The position numbers and the translations under genes were made by a program. A DNA stretch of 33,052 bases, taken from the NCBI GenBank assembly GCA_000242235.1, contig JH590863.1, positions 382,787-415,838 on the forward strand, read 5' to 3'. The stretch comes from Stomatobaculum longum (GTDB lineage: Bacteria > Bacillota > Clostridia > Lachnospirales > Lachnospiraceae). The notes beneath the pieces are model-generated. The model was not told the origin of the DNA. It ran no database searches and saw only the letters and a list, made by a program, of their open reading frames with translations. Positions 14,313 to 21,619 of this stretch are shown here, piece after piece (within the stretch, counting starts at the first letter, position 1; each line of letters begins with the position of its first letter).

Positions 14313-15182
14313 ATGATTCAATATATCTGTAAACAGTGCGGCGCGCAGCTGGAACTCGGCAGTGTGGGCGGCTTTCGCTGTTCGTATTGCGGGGCAAGAG
14401 CCTTTTTGTCGGACGCTGAGCTAAAAGGGAATACGGAATTCCGGAAGAAGCTTCTGTCCTACTATAAGGCCAAGGCGGATGCGAAGGAGCAGGACTACAG
14501 CGGAGACACGCTGTGGGAAGAGAACGGCAGCGTAAGTTATCGCATGCAGAACGGGAAAACCTTGACGCTGTCCTACATGGACCGTTATTCCTATCCCGAG
14601 CTTGTGTGCTATCTCTGCCGGGAAACGGTGGTCTATGTATTCGATCGGGAGGAAGGGGCAAATGCCTTTTTGCGCGGGCTTTCTAAGCTCGCTTTTCCCG
14701 CGGCGGATGTGAAGTTGGTCCGTTGTTTTCCGCAGTTGAAGAGCAAACTCTATCTGGACGAGGGGAAGCTTGGCCTCGTCTATACGCGGAAGCCGTATTT
14801 CTACCCGGCGGAGGTATTTGCGCCGTTCGCATCGGAACATTTGGCCTGGGTTATCTCTCGCATGGAAAATATCTGCTGCGCCCTCGAGTATTCGGAACTG
14901 GAGCACGGGAACATCACGGCGGCAAGCCTTTTTATCAACCCGATTACGCATGAGGGCATGCTCTTTGGCGATTGGCGCGATGTAAAGAAGAAAGAGAGCA
15001 GTCGGGATTTGCGAGATCTCCGGGAGGCGGCAAAGTCGGTTGCGGAAGATTTGCATCATCCGCGGGAGCTGGAAACGTTTCTTCAGTCGGAACCCGCAGC
15101 GGATGCTTACGCGGACTTTGCGGCATGGGATAAGGTGATTGAAGACGGCTATGGTGGCCATCGTTTTACAAAAATGGATTGA
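14313..15182 (+). CDS. Zinc-ribbon protein with a degenerate protein-kinase-like domain
   Basis: A 289-residue cytoplasmic protein. The N-terminus has a rubredoxin-like zinc ribbon (Cys6, Cys9, Cys23, Cys26; CKQCG and CSYCG). The C-terminal half resembles the kinase C-lobe: HGNITAASLFI at 198-208 takes the place of the HxD catalytic loop, and LFGDWRD at 217-223 takes the place of the DFG segment. The catalytic-loop Asp is Asn here, and no clear glycine-rich loop or VAIK lysine is seen, so it may be a pseudokinase that binds nucleotide or partner proteins. This kinase reading is inference from motif order. The next gene starts 14 bp on, with its ribosome binding site between, so it is the first gene of a three-gene operon. 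Confidence 0.7.
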   Translation: MIQYICKQCGAQLELGSVGGFRCSYCGARAFLSDAELKGNTEFRKKLLSYYKAKADAKEQDYSGDTLWEENGSVSYRMQNGKTLTLSYMDRYSYPELVCYLCRETVVYVFDREEGANAFLRGLSKLAFPAADVKLVRCFPQLKSKLYLDEGKLGLVYTRKPYFYPAEVFAPFASEHLAWVISRMENICCALEYSELEHGNITAASLFINPITHEGMLFGDWRDVKKKESSRDLRDLREAAKSVAEDLHHPRELETFLQSEPAADAYADFAAWDKVIEDGYGGHRFTKMD

Positions 15183-15196
15183 GGCAGGAGGAAAGT

Positions 15197-16081
15197 ATGG
15201 GTTACGGAAGTTATTCGGCGGCGGATTGGCAGAAACTCAAAAACAGCAGAAAACTCTCCAACGGACAGAGCGTCGGAGAGGTCTTTAAGAGAACGGAATG
15301 CAATCCGAAGATGGATCCAAAGTTTATCGGCACGCGGGAGTGCTTTGACTCGGAGGAACACCCGAATACCACGCCGATTGTGGTCGGTCTGGATGTGACG
15401 GCTTCGATGGGCTATCTCGCGGTGGAGCTCGCGACCGGTGCCCTGAATGAGCTGATCACCAAGCTCTACTCCACCGGCGCGGTCGAAGACCCGGCACTCA
15501 TGTGCGCGGCCTACGGTGATTTTCAGGACAAGTCTCCGCTGCAGGTTACGCAGTTTGAATCGGACATCCGAATTGCGGAGCAGCTCTTGGAACTCTATTT
15601 TGAAAACGGCGGAAGCGGACAAGTGGTTCCTACCTGCCTCTGGGAGTTTTTGGCGAGACACACCAACATCGATGCGATTCGGAAGAGAAATCAAAAGGGG
15701 TTTCTCTTTACCATCGGCGACCGGGCGGATATTCGCAGTGAGTCTGTGGACGCCACGATTGAACGCGTCATCGGGGATGCGCTTCCGGGCGAGGTCACGA
15801 GAGAGAGCATCTTAAAAGAAGCAGAGGCTTCCTTCCATGTGTTCCATATCATGATAGGAGGCGAAAACGAGAGAAACGCGGAGCTCCTGCCGGGGCACTG
15901 CATGGTGCTGGATCGCGAGAGCACTGCTTGTCTGCCGGAAATCATCATCAGCACCATTCAGCTCCAAAAAGGAGAAGCGCGGGAAGATGTCCTATCGCGC
16001 TGGGACGAGCTGAACCGACCGCTTATCAGCGCGGCGCTTGCGCAGCTCTCGTTGCAGGCGGATGCCGACATTCGGTTATGA
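15197..16081 (+). CDS. von Willebrand factor A-like protein of the three-gene operon
   Basis: A 294-residue protein without a signal peptide. The strand PIVVGLDVTAS (60-70) ends in DxTxS, a variant of the MIDAS metal site (Asp66, Thr68, Ser70); Thr80 and Asp108 (YGDFQD) are candidates for the remaining ligands. Residues 1-58 are a conserved-looking leader (MGYGSYSAADWQKLKNS). The ATG at 15197 has AGGAGGA at 15186-15192, preferred over an in-frame TTG at 15179. The stop overlaps the next start as ATGA. Intracellular vWA proteins usually act as metal-dependent assembly platforms next to kinases, ATPases or metabolite enzymes; here the partners would be the pseudokinase and the synthetase homologue. 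Function is not established. Confidence 0.75.
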   Translation: MGYGSYSAADWQKLKNSRKLSNGQSVGEVFKRTECNPKMDPKFIGTRECFDSEEHPNTTPIVVGLDVTASMGYLAVELATGALNELITKLYSTGAVEDPALMCAAYGDFQDKSPLQVTQFESDIRIAEQLLELYFENGGSGQVVPTCLWEFLARHTNIDAIRKRNQKGFLFTIGDRADIRSESVDATIERVIGDALPGEVTRESILKEAEASFHVFHIMIGGENERNAELLPGHCMVLDRESTACLPEIIISTIQLQKGEAREDVLSRWDELNRPLISAALAQLSLQADADIRL

Positions 16082-17265
16082 GAAGCATTGCGGTCATCGG
16101 AAAAAATTTCGGAGATGAGGGAAAGGGGCTTGCGGTAGCAAGCCTCTCTCGCGTTCTCGGGAAACCGCTGATTATTAAACACAACGGCGGTGCGCAGGCC
16201 GGGCACACCGTGGAAGATGCGGCGGCCGCTTGGCGCTTTGTACACCATCAGATCGGCGCCGGGGCAGAGTACGGTGCGCCGACTCTGTTTGCGGAATACT
16301 TTATGCCGGATCTCTACCAACTCGGGAAGGAAGTCGCGGACTTTACGCAGCTTTTCGGCTTTGTGCCCTTGCTTTATTCCGAGAAAACAGCGCGCGTCAC
16401 CACCATAGACGATGTGCTCCTTAACATGGGTGCGGAAGCTGCCCGCGGCGATGCGCGTCACGGTTCCTGCGGCATGGGCATCGATGAATGTGTGCAGCGA
16501 AACCGCGCGGGCCACGGGCTCAGTGTGGAGGAAGTTGCCGCATGGAGCGAGACAGAGCTCTTGCAGCGCTTGCGGGAGCTGCGGACGCGCTATACGAGAG
16601 ACAGAGCGGCGGTGCTCGGCATAGACCGCGGGAACCCGTACTTTGAACTGTTAAGGAATGACACGGTGCTTCAAAATTACATTGCGGAAGTGAAGACGAA
16701 TATAGGTCTCTTGACTTTGGTGGATGCGAATCGGGATTGGCTTTTGCAATTTGAGAATCTCATCTTTGAGAGTGGACAGGGACTTCTCTTAGACGAGGAC
16801 CATGAAGCCTATGCGCCGCATTTGACTTCCTCAAAAACAGGGATGCACAATCCGGCCTCCTTCCTTGCAAAACGGGGTCTCACGCTGGATGAGGCAATCT
16901 ATGTGACACGGAGCTATGTGACGCGCCACGGAGCGGGACCGCTGCCCTGTGAGACAGCGCGCGATAAGCTCCCGGGAGTGGGAGCAGATCTTACCAATCA
17001 GCCGAATGAGTGGCAGGGAACACTTCGCTATGCGCGGCACGAGAGTATAGAGGCCTTTTTTGCGCCTGTGGAGCGGGATAAAGACTCGGTTCAAATGTTC
17101 TCAAGCGCCCGCGATAGCAAGCTTTCGATTCTGATTACGCACTTAAACGAAACGGGAAATCGACTGTATTTTGAAGAGGGGGAAGTTTCGTTTGAGCGGG
17201 TGGAAAGGGAAGGAGAGAGAAGAGGAATACGGTGCATGCGAATTGACGGACTTGAATTGATCTGA
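16078..17265 (+). CDS. Divergent adenylosuccinate synthetase (PurA-like) protein
   Basis: A 395-residue GTPase-fold ligase homologue. The PurA phosphate loop NFGDEGKG is present with Asp13, the catalytic base in PurA, and NGGAQAGHT supplies the catalytic His43. VTRSYVTRHGAGPLPCE near 280-297 matches the PurA segment TRVGAGPFPTE. Two PurA loops differ: the IMP loop TTGRGIGP is replaced by SCGMGIDE, and the aspartate loop with GRPRR is replaced by TNQPNEWQGTLR (306-317). This suggests a special-purpose paralogue, perhaps closer to the phage PurZ-type clade, rather than the housekeeping enzyme, although PurZ is described as lacking Asp13. It starts at ATG 16078, overlapping the vWA gene by 4 bp. 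The native reaction is unknown; ligation of an amino acid to a purine nucleotide is the family chemistry. Confidence 0.85.
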   Translation: MRSIAVIGKNFGDEGKGLAVASLSRVLGKPLIIKHNGGAQAGHTVEDAAAAWRFVHHQIGAGAEYGAPTLFAEYFMPDLYQLGKEVADFTQLFGFVPLLYSEKTARVTTIDDVLLNMGAEAARGDARHGSCGMGIDECVQRNRAGHGLSVEEVAAWSETELLQRLRELRTRYTRDRAAVLGIDRGNPYFELLRNDTVLQNYIAEVKTNIGLLTLVDANRDWLLQFENLIFESGQGLLLDEDHEAYAPHLTSSKTGMHNPASFLAKRGLTLDEAIYVTRSYVTRHGAGPLPCETARDKLPGVGADLTNQPNEWQGTLRYARHESIEAFFAPVERDKDSVQMFSSARDSKLSILITHLNETGNRLYFEEGEVSFERVEREGERRGIRCMRIDGLELI

Positions 17266-17285
17266 AAAGTTGACACCAAATGTGA

Positions 17286-17387
17286 CACAATCCGATTACC
17301 ATTCCGAAAGATGAACCGATTAAGAGAGTGTATGTTGAAATGGTAAGAGATGTTGTCCCGGAGGAGGTATCAGATGAAGAGCGTTGA
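17286..17387 (+). pseudogene. hicA: hicA toxin remnant (C-terminal third only)
   Basis: A 33-codon frame begins right after an in-frame TGA (17283-17285) and reads NPITIPKDEPIKRVYVEMV up to TGA 17385-17387. This matches the C-terminal strand and helix of HicA-type mRNA interferases (the segment ending in the KRVYV helix) as I recall the family. The N-terminal part with the catalytic His is missing, apparently lost at a junction within 20 bp of the PurA-like stop. The end overlaps the hicB remnant start by 14 bp, the usual hicAB layout. It should be inactive. Confidence 0.7.
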
Positions 17388-17706
17388 ATACTATATGAAT
17401 CTCCCCTATAAGTTGGAGATTGTGCCTGATTTGGATGAGGGCGGATATGTGGCGCGCTATCCGGAACTGTCCGGTTGCATTACCGTGGGGGATAGCGTTG
17501 AGCATGTCGTATCGAATGCTATCGATGTGCTATCGATGCAAAGCGTGAATGGCTGACCGCCGCCCTCGAGGATGGCCTTCTGATATCGGAACCCGGTGAA
17601 TTAGACGCACAAATCTTTGGCAGAGCATTCGAGAGCGGAAGGAATCAGCATGAATCAATATTGCGTCTATCTGCTTGCAAGAAATGATGCTTTGGCGAAA
17701 GCGTAA
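17374..17706 (+). pseudogene. hicB: hicB antitoxin, broken by an 11-bp duplication and an internal deletion
   Basis: The ATG at 17374 follows GGAGGAGGT. The first 47 or so codons encode the HicB partial RNase H-like domain (VPDLDEGGYVARYPELSGCI). At 17518-17539 an 11-bp tandem duplication shifts the frame, giving a premature TGA at 17554-17556. Removing one copy restores AIDAKREWLTAALEDG, the expected HicB helix. About 15 codons of the linker are then missing, and a third frame resumes with SLAEHSRAEGISMNQYC and YLLARNDALAKA to TAA 17706, the Arc/MetJ-like DNA-binding end. The gene is clearly a pseudogene in the HicAB family; the hicA partner is also truncated. Confidence 0.85.
17518..17539 (+). 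repeat. 11-bp tandem duplication inside hicB
   Basis: GCTATCGATGT (17518-17528) is followed directly by GCTATCGATGC (17529-17539), 10 of 11 bases alike. Because 11 is not a multiple of three, it moves the hicB frame and creates the early stop. Deleting one copy rejoins the two halves of the HicB reading frame. Confidence 0.9.
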
Positions 17707-17760
17707 GCGAAAAGGGCTTATACTTGACAATCGAATTTTAGAAATGAACGGATATAAGGG

Positions 17761-17793
17761 ATGCGTCTCTGTGAATAACGGAGGCGCATTTTT
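17761..17793 (+). terminator. Rho-independent terminator after hicB remnant
   Basis: ATGCGTCTC (17761-17769) pairs with GAGGCGCAT (17781-17789), with one G-U pair, and a T run follows to 17793. It lies 54 bp after the hicB end and just before the next promoter. Confidence 0.8.
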
Positions 17794-17794
17794 G

Positions 17795-17822
17795 TTGTAT
17801 CCTTCGCTTGGCATGGTATAGT
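17795..17822 (+). promoter_or_regulatory. Probable promoter of the GIY-YIG gene
   Basis: TTGTAT (17795-17800), a 16-bp spacer and TATAGT (17817-17822) precede the start at 17853 by 30 bp. The -10 is close to consensus; the -35 matches moderately. Confidence 0.5.
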
Positions 17823-17852
17823 GATAGAAAGCTGATACGAGGAGCGGTAAAG

Positions 17853-18731
17853 ATGGCGAGCAGATATATCATCAAGTACAACGACGGCGCGGTTGAGATG
17901 ACGAAACCGAATAGCACGATTCTGATATATAAAATTCCGTACACCAATCTAAAAGCCTTGAATCCGGGATTTGTGATACCGAATTTATTCATCGTGTACA
18001 TTTTGTTTGGAAAAAACGCACGCGGAAAAGATGTGCTCTATGTGGGAAAGTCAAAAAACGGTCTTGCAAATCGCCCCACTGCGCATGACGATAAATATGC
18101 GAACTGGTCCGATTGCTATATTCTGACACAGTTTAAGGAACGCACGTTTTTCAATGACGGTACCATTCAGTATTTGGAAGACGTCTTAAATCACAGAATC
18201 AACGAGCTGAATTTGTACCATAATACTACTGTTACGACAAGCTCCGGTACGGCAAACACAGATGATGTGGAGAACTGTGATGATTACCTTGCCGAGGTCT
18301 ATAAGATGCTGGATATTCTGGGGCTTGATTTGATTACCAACTCCGAAGAAGCCGAGGCAGAAAAGGACGTTGAAGAGTCTGAACGCGGTTATCGGGCAAG
18401 CGATCGGGCAAAAATACCGGATGGGATCTATCATTTTGCAAGGAAAGTTAAAAGGTTCGGAAATACCTTTTTGCGAGGCGAAATGCGGGTAAAGAGCGGT
18501 ACATTTATTCTTCTAAAGGGAAGTGATGTTGCGACAGAAACAGGAATCGGACTGTCGTCGATTATCGATGAAAAAAGGAACCGGGCCAAGGTGGAAGATG
18601 GAAAACTGATGGAAGATATTGAACTGACCTCTCCCTCTGCCTGTGGTGAATTTATTATGGGAGCAGCTTGCAATGGTTGGGTTGACTGGAAAACAAAATC
18701 CGGGGAATCGATTGATTGTTATCGCAAGTGA
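17853..18731 (+). CDS. GIY-YIG nuclease-like protein with a C-terminal DUF4357 domain
   Basis: A 292-residue protein. The GIY-YIG-type core lies at about residues 48-105, with VYILFG as the first strand, VLYVGKSKNGLANRP as the second strand and catalytic-arginine-type region, and a later acidic helix (TIQYLEDVLNHRINEL) supplying a candidate metal-binding Glu. An acidic linker (EEAEAEKDVEESE) leads to a DUF4357-like domain at about 225-290 (GTFILLKGSDVA, RAKVEDGKLMEDIELTSPSA, GWVDWKTKSGE). The combination is known in stand-alone nucleases of uncertain role, possibly DNA repair, restriction or element mobility. I chose ATG 17853 with GAGGAG 8 bases upstream; the in-frame upstream ATG at 17808 lies ahead of the -10. 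It borders a decayed toxin-antitoxin pair, so this may be an accessory patch. Confidence 0.8.
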   Translation: MASRYIIKYNDGAVEMTKPNSTILIYKIPYTNLKALNPGFVIPNLFIVYILFGKNARGKDVLYVGKSKNGLANRPTAHDDKYANWSDCYILTQFKERTFFNDGTIQYLEDVLNHRINELNLYHNTTVTTSSGTANTDDVENCDDYLAEVYKMLDILGLDLITNSEEAEAEKDVEESERGYRASDRAKIPDGIYHFARKVKRFGNTFLRGEMRVKSGTFILLKGSDVATETGIGLSSIIDEKRNRAKVEDGKLMEDIELTSPSACGEFIMGAACNGWVDWKTKSGESIDCYRK

Positions 18732-18891
18732 ACTTACGGAAGATTGTCCTTCCCCGCTATCAGAGTTTGGCAAAGCGGTGTAGAATAGAAGTCTGCGAAC
18801 TCGATTGCTTTTTGCCGCATCGAAAACGATGCCTACAGTTTTGCGGAACGGCAATCGGGAGAATGGCATTACGGTGTTAAGGAGAGTCAAT

Positions 18892-20205
18892 ATGTGGTCA
18901 ACGGAGAGTGTGTTTTATCAGATTTATCCCCTGGGCTTTTGCGGCGCCCCGAAGGAGAACGACGGTGTGCTGGTTCCTCGAATTCGGAAGGTCGTTGAGT
19001 GGATTCCGCATTTAAAGCGCCTGCATGCGGATGCGGTCTATTTTTCGCCGGTATTTGAATCCGACCGCCACGGCTACGATACGCGGGACTATACGAAGAT
19101 TGATTGCCGCCTCGGCAGCAATGCGGATTTTGCGGAAGTCTGCAAGGCACTCAAAGAGAACGGGATTCATGTGGTCTTGGACGGTGTCTTTAATCATGTG
19201 GGACGCGGCTTCTGGGCGTTTCAAGATGTGCTTCAAAAGCGGGAGCAGTCTCAATATAAGGATTGGTTTTACATCCACTTCGACGGAAATTCCAATTATA
19301 ACGACGGCTTCTGGTATGAGGGCTGGGAAGGACACTTTGAACTGGTCAAGTTAAACCTTGATAATCCACAGGTGACGGATTACCTTTTCTCCTGCATCAA
19401 AGCCTGGATTGAGGAATTTCAGATTGACGGTCTGCGCTTGGATGTGGCCTACTGTCTGAATCCGAACTTTATGCGAAAGCTTCGCGCGTTCTGCGATTCT
19501 GTGAAGCCGGACTTCTTCCTGCTCGGTGAGATTCTGTTCGGCGACTATAAGCGCATCGTAAATCCCGAGATGCTGCATAGCTGTACGAACTATGAGTGTT
19601 ATAAGGGGCTGTACTCGAGCTTTAACGACCTGAACCTCTTTGAAATCAACTATGCGCTGAATCGTCAATTCGGAAAAGAAAGTCATGCCATCTATAAGGG
19701 CGAGCATCTGCTCAGCTTTGCGGACAATCACGATGTGACCCGTGTCGCGAGCATCCTAAGGGAAAAGCGGCATCTGCCGTTGCTCTACTGCCTGCTCTTC
19801 GGCATGCCGGGCATCCCCTGCATTTATTACGGCAGCGAGTGGGGCGTTTTGGGCGAAAAAGGCCATGGCAGCGATGATGCCCTCCGCCCGGAACTTGCTT
19901 CGCCCGAGTGGAACGAGCTCACGGATGCAATCGCCTCCTTTGCGGAAATTCATAAGAGCCATAAGGCGCTCACGCACGGCGATTATAAGAGCATTGTGCT
20001 AACGAACCGTCAGCTGGTATTTCAGCGGGAGTTTGAGGGCGAGCGAATTTGGATCGGTTTAAATGCCGAGGATAAAGCGTATCACGCGCACTTTAACGGG
20101 GCGGATGCAGGCACGGCGACGGATCTTTTGCGCGGCGGGCAGGTACCCTTAAGCGGCGGATATCAAATGCCGCCCTTTGGCTACTTCATCTGGAAGCTCA
20201 GCTAA
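18892..20205 (+). CDS. GH13 family alpha-glycosidase (cyclomaltodextrinase/neopullulanase-like)
   Basis: A 437-residue alpha-amylase-family enzyme, without signal peptide and hence cytoplasmic, expected to hydrolyse alpha-glucosidic bonds of maltodextrins. The four conserved regions are visible: DGVFNH at 97-102, GLRLDVAYC with nucleophile Asp184, LLGEILFGDY with acid/base Glu213, and FADNHDVTR with Asp281. GMPGIPCIYYGSEWG matches the end of the barrel, and a short beta domain follows. It lacks the N-terminal starch-binding domain of classical neopullulanases. ATG 18892 is preceded by AAGGAGAG. It stands alone, with a shared terminator downstream. The exact substrate (cyclodextrin, pullulan, maltodextrin or sucrose-type) is not readable. 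Confidence 0.9.
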   Translation: MWSTESVFYQIYPLGFCGAPKENDGVLVPRIRKVVEWIPHLKRLHADAVYFSPVFESDRHGYDTRDYTKIDCRLGSNADFAEVCKALKENGIHVVLDGVFNHVGRGFWAFQDVLQKREQSQYKDWFYIHFDGNSNYNDGFWYEGWEGHFELVKLNLDNPQVTDYLFSCIKAWIEEFQIDGLRLDVAYCLNPNFMRKLRAFCDSVKPDFFLLGEILFGDYKRIVNPEMLHSCTNYECYKGLYSSFNDLNLFEINYALNRQFGKESHAIYKGEHLLSFADNHDVTRVASILREKRHLPLLYCLLFGMPGIPCIYYGSEWGVLGEKGHGSDDALRPELASPEWNELTDAIASFAEIHKSHKALTHGDYKSIVLTNRQLVFQREFEGERIWIGLNAEDKAYHAHFNGADAGTATDLLRGGQVPLSGGYQMPPFGYFIWKLS

Positions 20206-20254
20206 GCTTTGAAAGAGAACTCGCATCAGAACCGAAAAAGAATTGAAAAAGAAT

Positions 20255-20300
20255 CAAAAAAGAACCCGCAAGTCTGCCATCCCGGAGACTTGCGGGTTCT
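20255..20300 (-). terminator. Bidirectional terminator between the GH13 gene and azlD
   Basis: AGAACCCGCAAGTCT (20261-20275) pairs perfectly with AGACTTGCGGGTTCT (20286-20300). On the minus strand six Ts follow (20261-20256), so it ends the azlCD transcript best. On the plus strand the following sequence is only moderately T-rich, but it probably also stops the GH13 transcript. Confidence 0.88.
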
Positions 20301-20460
20301 CTGCGTTCATTTTCTTTACCACACCCAAGTTTGAGACAGCGTGAAAACGGGTGCAGATCTTGAAGTAGGAACAAAGGTAATGGCGGCGGACGGAAGCAAA
20401 GTGCAATCCCGAAATGGGAATGCGAACATTTGGAGCTAACGCTGACGCTTTTCGCTTAGG

Positions 20461-20796
20461 CTAAAAAACAAGCTGCAGTAAGAGCATGTATACGACCGTG
20501 CCTGCGGCAATGGAGAGCAGCATTTGCTTTTTCCATAGGTGCAGGGCGGCGGTGACTGCGATTGCAATGAACTCCGGAATTCCGTGAGCGCCGGAGAAAA
20601 CGGAGACGTGCTTTAGGCAGTATACCACCAAAAGACCGAACACCGCGCAAGGCAGTGCCTTGCCGAGATATTGAACTGTTTTCGGCGTGGGCTTTTTGGA
20701 GGAAAAGATGAGGAAGGGCAGAAACCTTGTCAGCATGGTGCCGAAGATACAGATGGCGATGGTGGCAATTTGTTCGGGTAGGCTCATGGGACTCAT
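20461..20796 (-). CDS. azlD: AzlD family branched-chain amino acid export subunit
   Basis: A 111-residue membrane protein with about four helices, typical of AzlD, the small partner of AzlC. The signature region is [20 protein letters not shown] followed by [19 protein letters not shown]. AzlCD exports branched-chain amino acids or analogues. Its start overlaps the azlC end by 4 bp (ATGA), so the two are translationally coupled. Between its stop and the shared terminator lie about 160 bp with a short coding-like plus frame (GTKVMAADGSKVQSRNGN) that has no start and is probably chance or a relic. Confidence 0.9.
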   Translation of the reverse strand: MSPMSLPEQIATIAICIFGTMLTRFLPFLIFSSKKPTPKTVQYLGKALPCAVFGLLVVYCLKHVSVFSGAHGIPEFIAIAVTAALHLWKKQMLLSIAAGTVVYMLLLQLVF

Positions 20797-21500
20797 TCGG
20801 ATGCGTCTCCTTCCGCGTAGGCTATCTCAATCGGTTTTCGGAATACTGTTAAGAGGAGTAAAATCACAAGCATGGCAGGGAGCATGAAAGCATCCGCACC
20901 GAAGAGGAGTAAGCAGAGTAGACTTCCGCCGATTCCGATGAGGCCCGTGTATTTTTTCTTCTCCTTCATCCATTGGTTCATGAAGATGGTCACAAACATG
21001 GCGGTCATGACAAAGTCGAGGCCTTCGGTGTTAAACTTGAGGAGAGAGCCGATCAGGCCGCCGAGTGTTGCGCCGGAAACCCAGTAGATGTGATTCAAGA
21101 GGGTCACAAAGAACATAAACCAGCCGCGGTCCACATCGGCGGGTATATCTGCCGTATAGTTAATCGAAAAAGTTTCATCGCACATACCGAAAATCAGATA
21201 GAACTTCTTCCAACCCATTCCTTTGAAGCGGTCCAACATGGTAATGCCGTAAAAGAGGTGCCTTGCCTGAACCAAGAGAGTCACGGTAAGCGTGGTCAGC
21301 GGCGCAAAGGTTGACATCAGCATGGAGACAGCAATGAATTCCAGGGAGCCGCCGTAGATGAGCATACTCATGAACATAGGGTAAACAAAGGAAAAGCCGT
21401 TCACATTCATCAGGATGCCGTAGGCAAGCGCCAGGAACCAAAAGCCGGCAAAGATTGGTAGCGTATAGGGAAAGGCAGCTTTCAGAGCTTTTTGTTTCAT
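20793..21500 (-). CDS. azlC: AzlC family branched-chain amino acid export permease
   Basis: A 235-residue inner-membrane protein with about six to seven helices. Family motifs include [20 protein letters not shown] near the start, [14 protein letters not shown], and [17 protein letters not shown] followed by [17 protein letters not shown] on the minus strand lies directly before two tandem ATGs (21503 and 21500); 21500 gives the better spacing of about 5 bases. A longer in-frame start at 21581 would add 27 residues ahead of this site and is unlikely. The divergent XRE-cupin gene on the other side is a common azlCD regulator. Confidence 0.92.
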   Translation of the reverse strand: MKQKALKAAFPYTLPIFAGFWFLALAYGILMNVNGFSFVYPMFMSMLIYGGSLEFIAVSMLMSTFAPLTTLTVTLLVQARHLFYGITMLDRFKGMGWKKFYLIFGMCDETFSINYTADIPADVDRGWFMFFVTLLNHIYWVSGATLGGLIGSLLKFNTEGLDFVMTAMFVTIFMNQWMKEKKKYTGLIGIGGSLLCLLLFGADAFMLPAMLVILLLLTVFRKPIEIAYAEGDASE

Positions 21501-21554
21501 CATCCCCTCCTTGAAACTAAAACGAACAAAGTGTAAAATAAAATGAATGGGAAC

Positions 21555-21583
21555 AGAATACCACTGAAAAATAAAACACACAA
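21555..21583 (-). promoter_or_regulatory. Probable azlCD promoter
   Basis: On the minus strand TTGTGT (21583-21578), a 17-bp spacer and TATTCT (21560-21555) lie about 55 bp before azlC. The divergent regulator has TATAAT at 21593-21598 on the plus strand without a good -35. The two promoters lie back to back in a 119-bp gap, so one bound regulator could act on both. Confidence 0.5.
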
Positions 21584-21619
21584 GATGTAAATTATAATTT
21601 TTAAATCACGGAGGCTGCC

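Noticed and set aside
15928-16077. N-terminal extension of the PurA-like protein
   Set aside because: The extra 50 codons overlap the vWA gene in another frame. ATG 16078 forms the ATGA junction and begins the protein exactly at the first PurA strand.
18817-18832. GCATCG-AAAA-CGATGC hairpin upstream of the GH13 gene
   Set aside because: It is short, with no T run and no match to a known riboswitch or operator; not strong enough to list as a feature.
20340-20440. Plus-strand coding-like text (GTKVMAADGSKVQSRNGN) downstream of the GH13 gene
   Set aside because: About 32 codons with no start or ribosome binding site. The resemblance to M23 peptidase wording is too weak to call a pseudogene.
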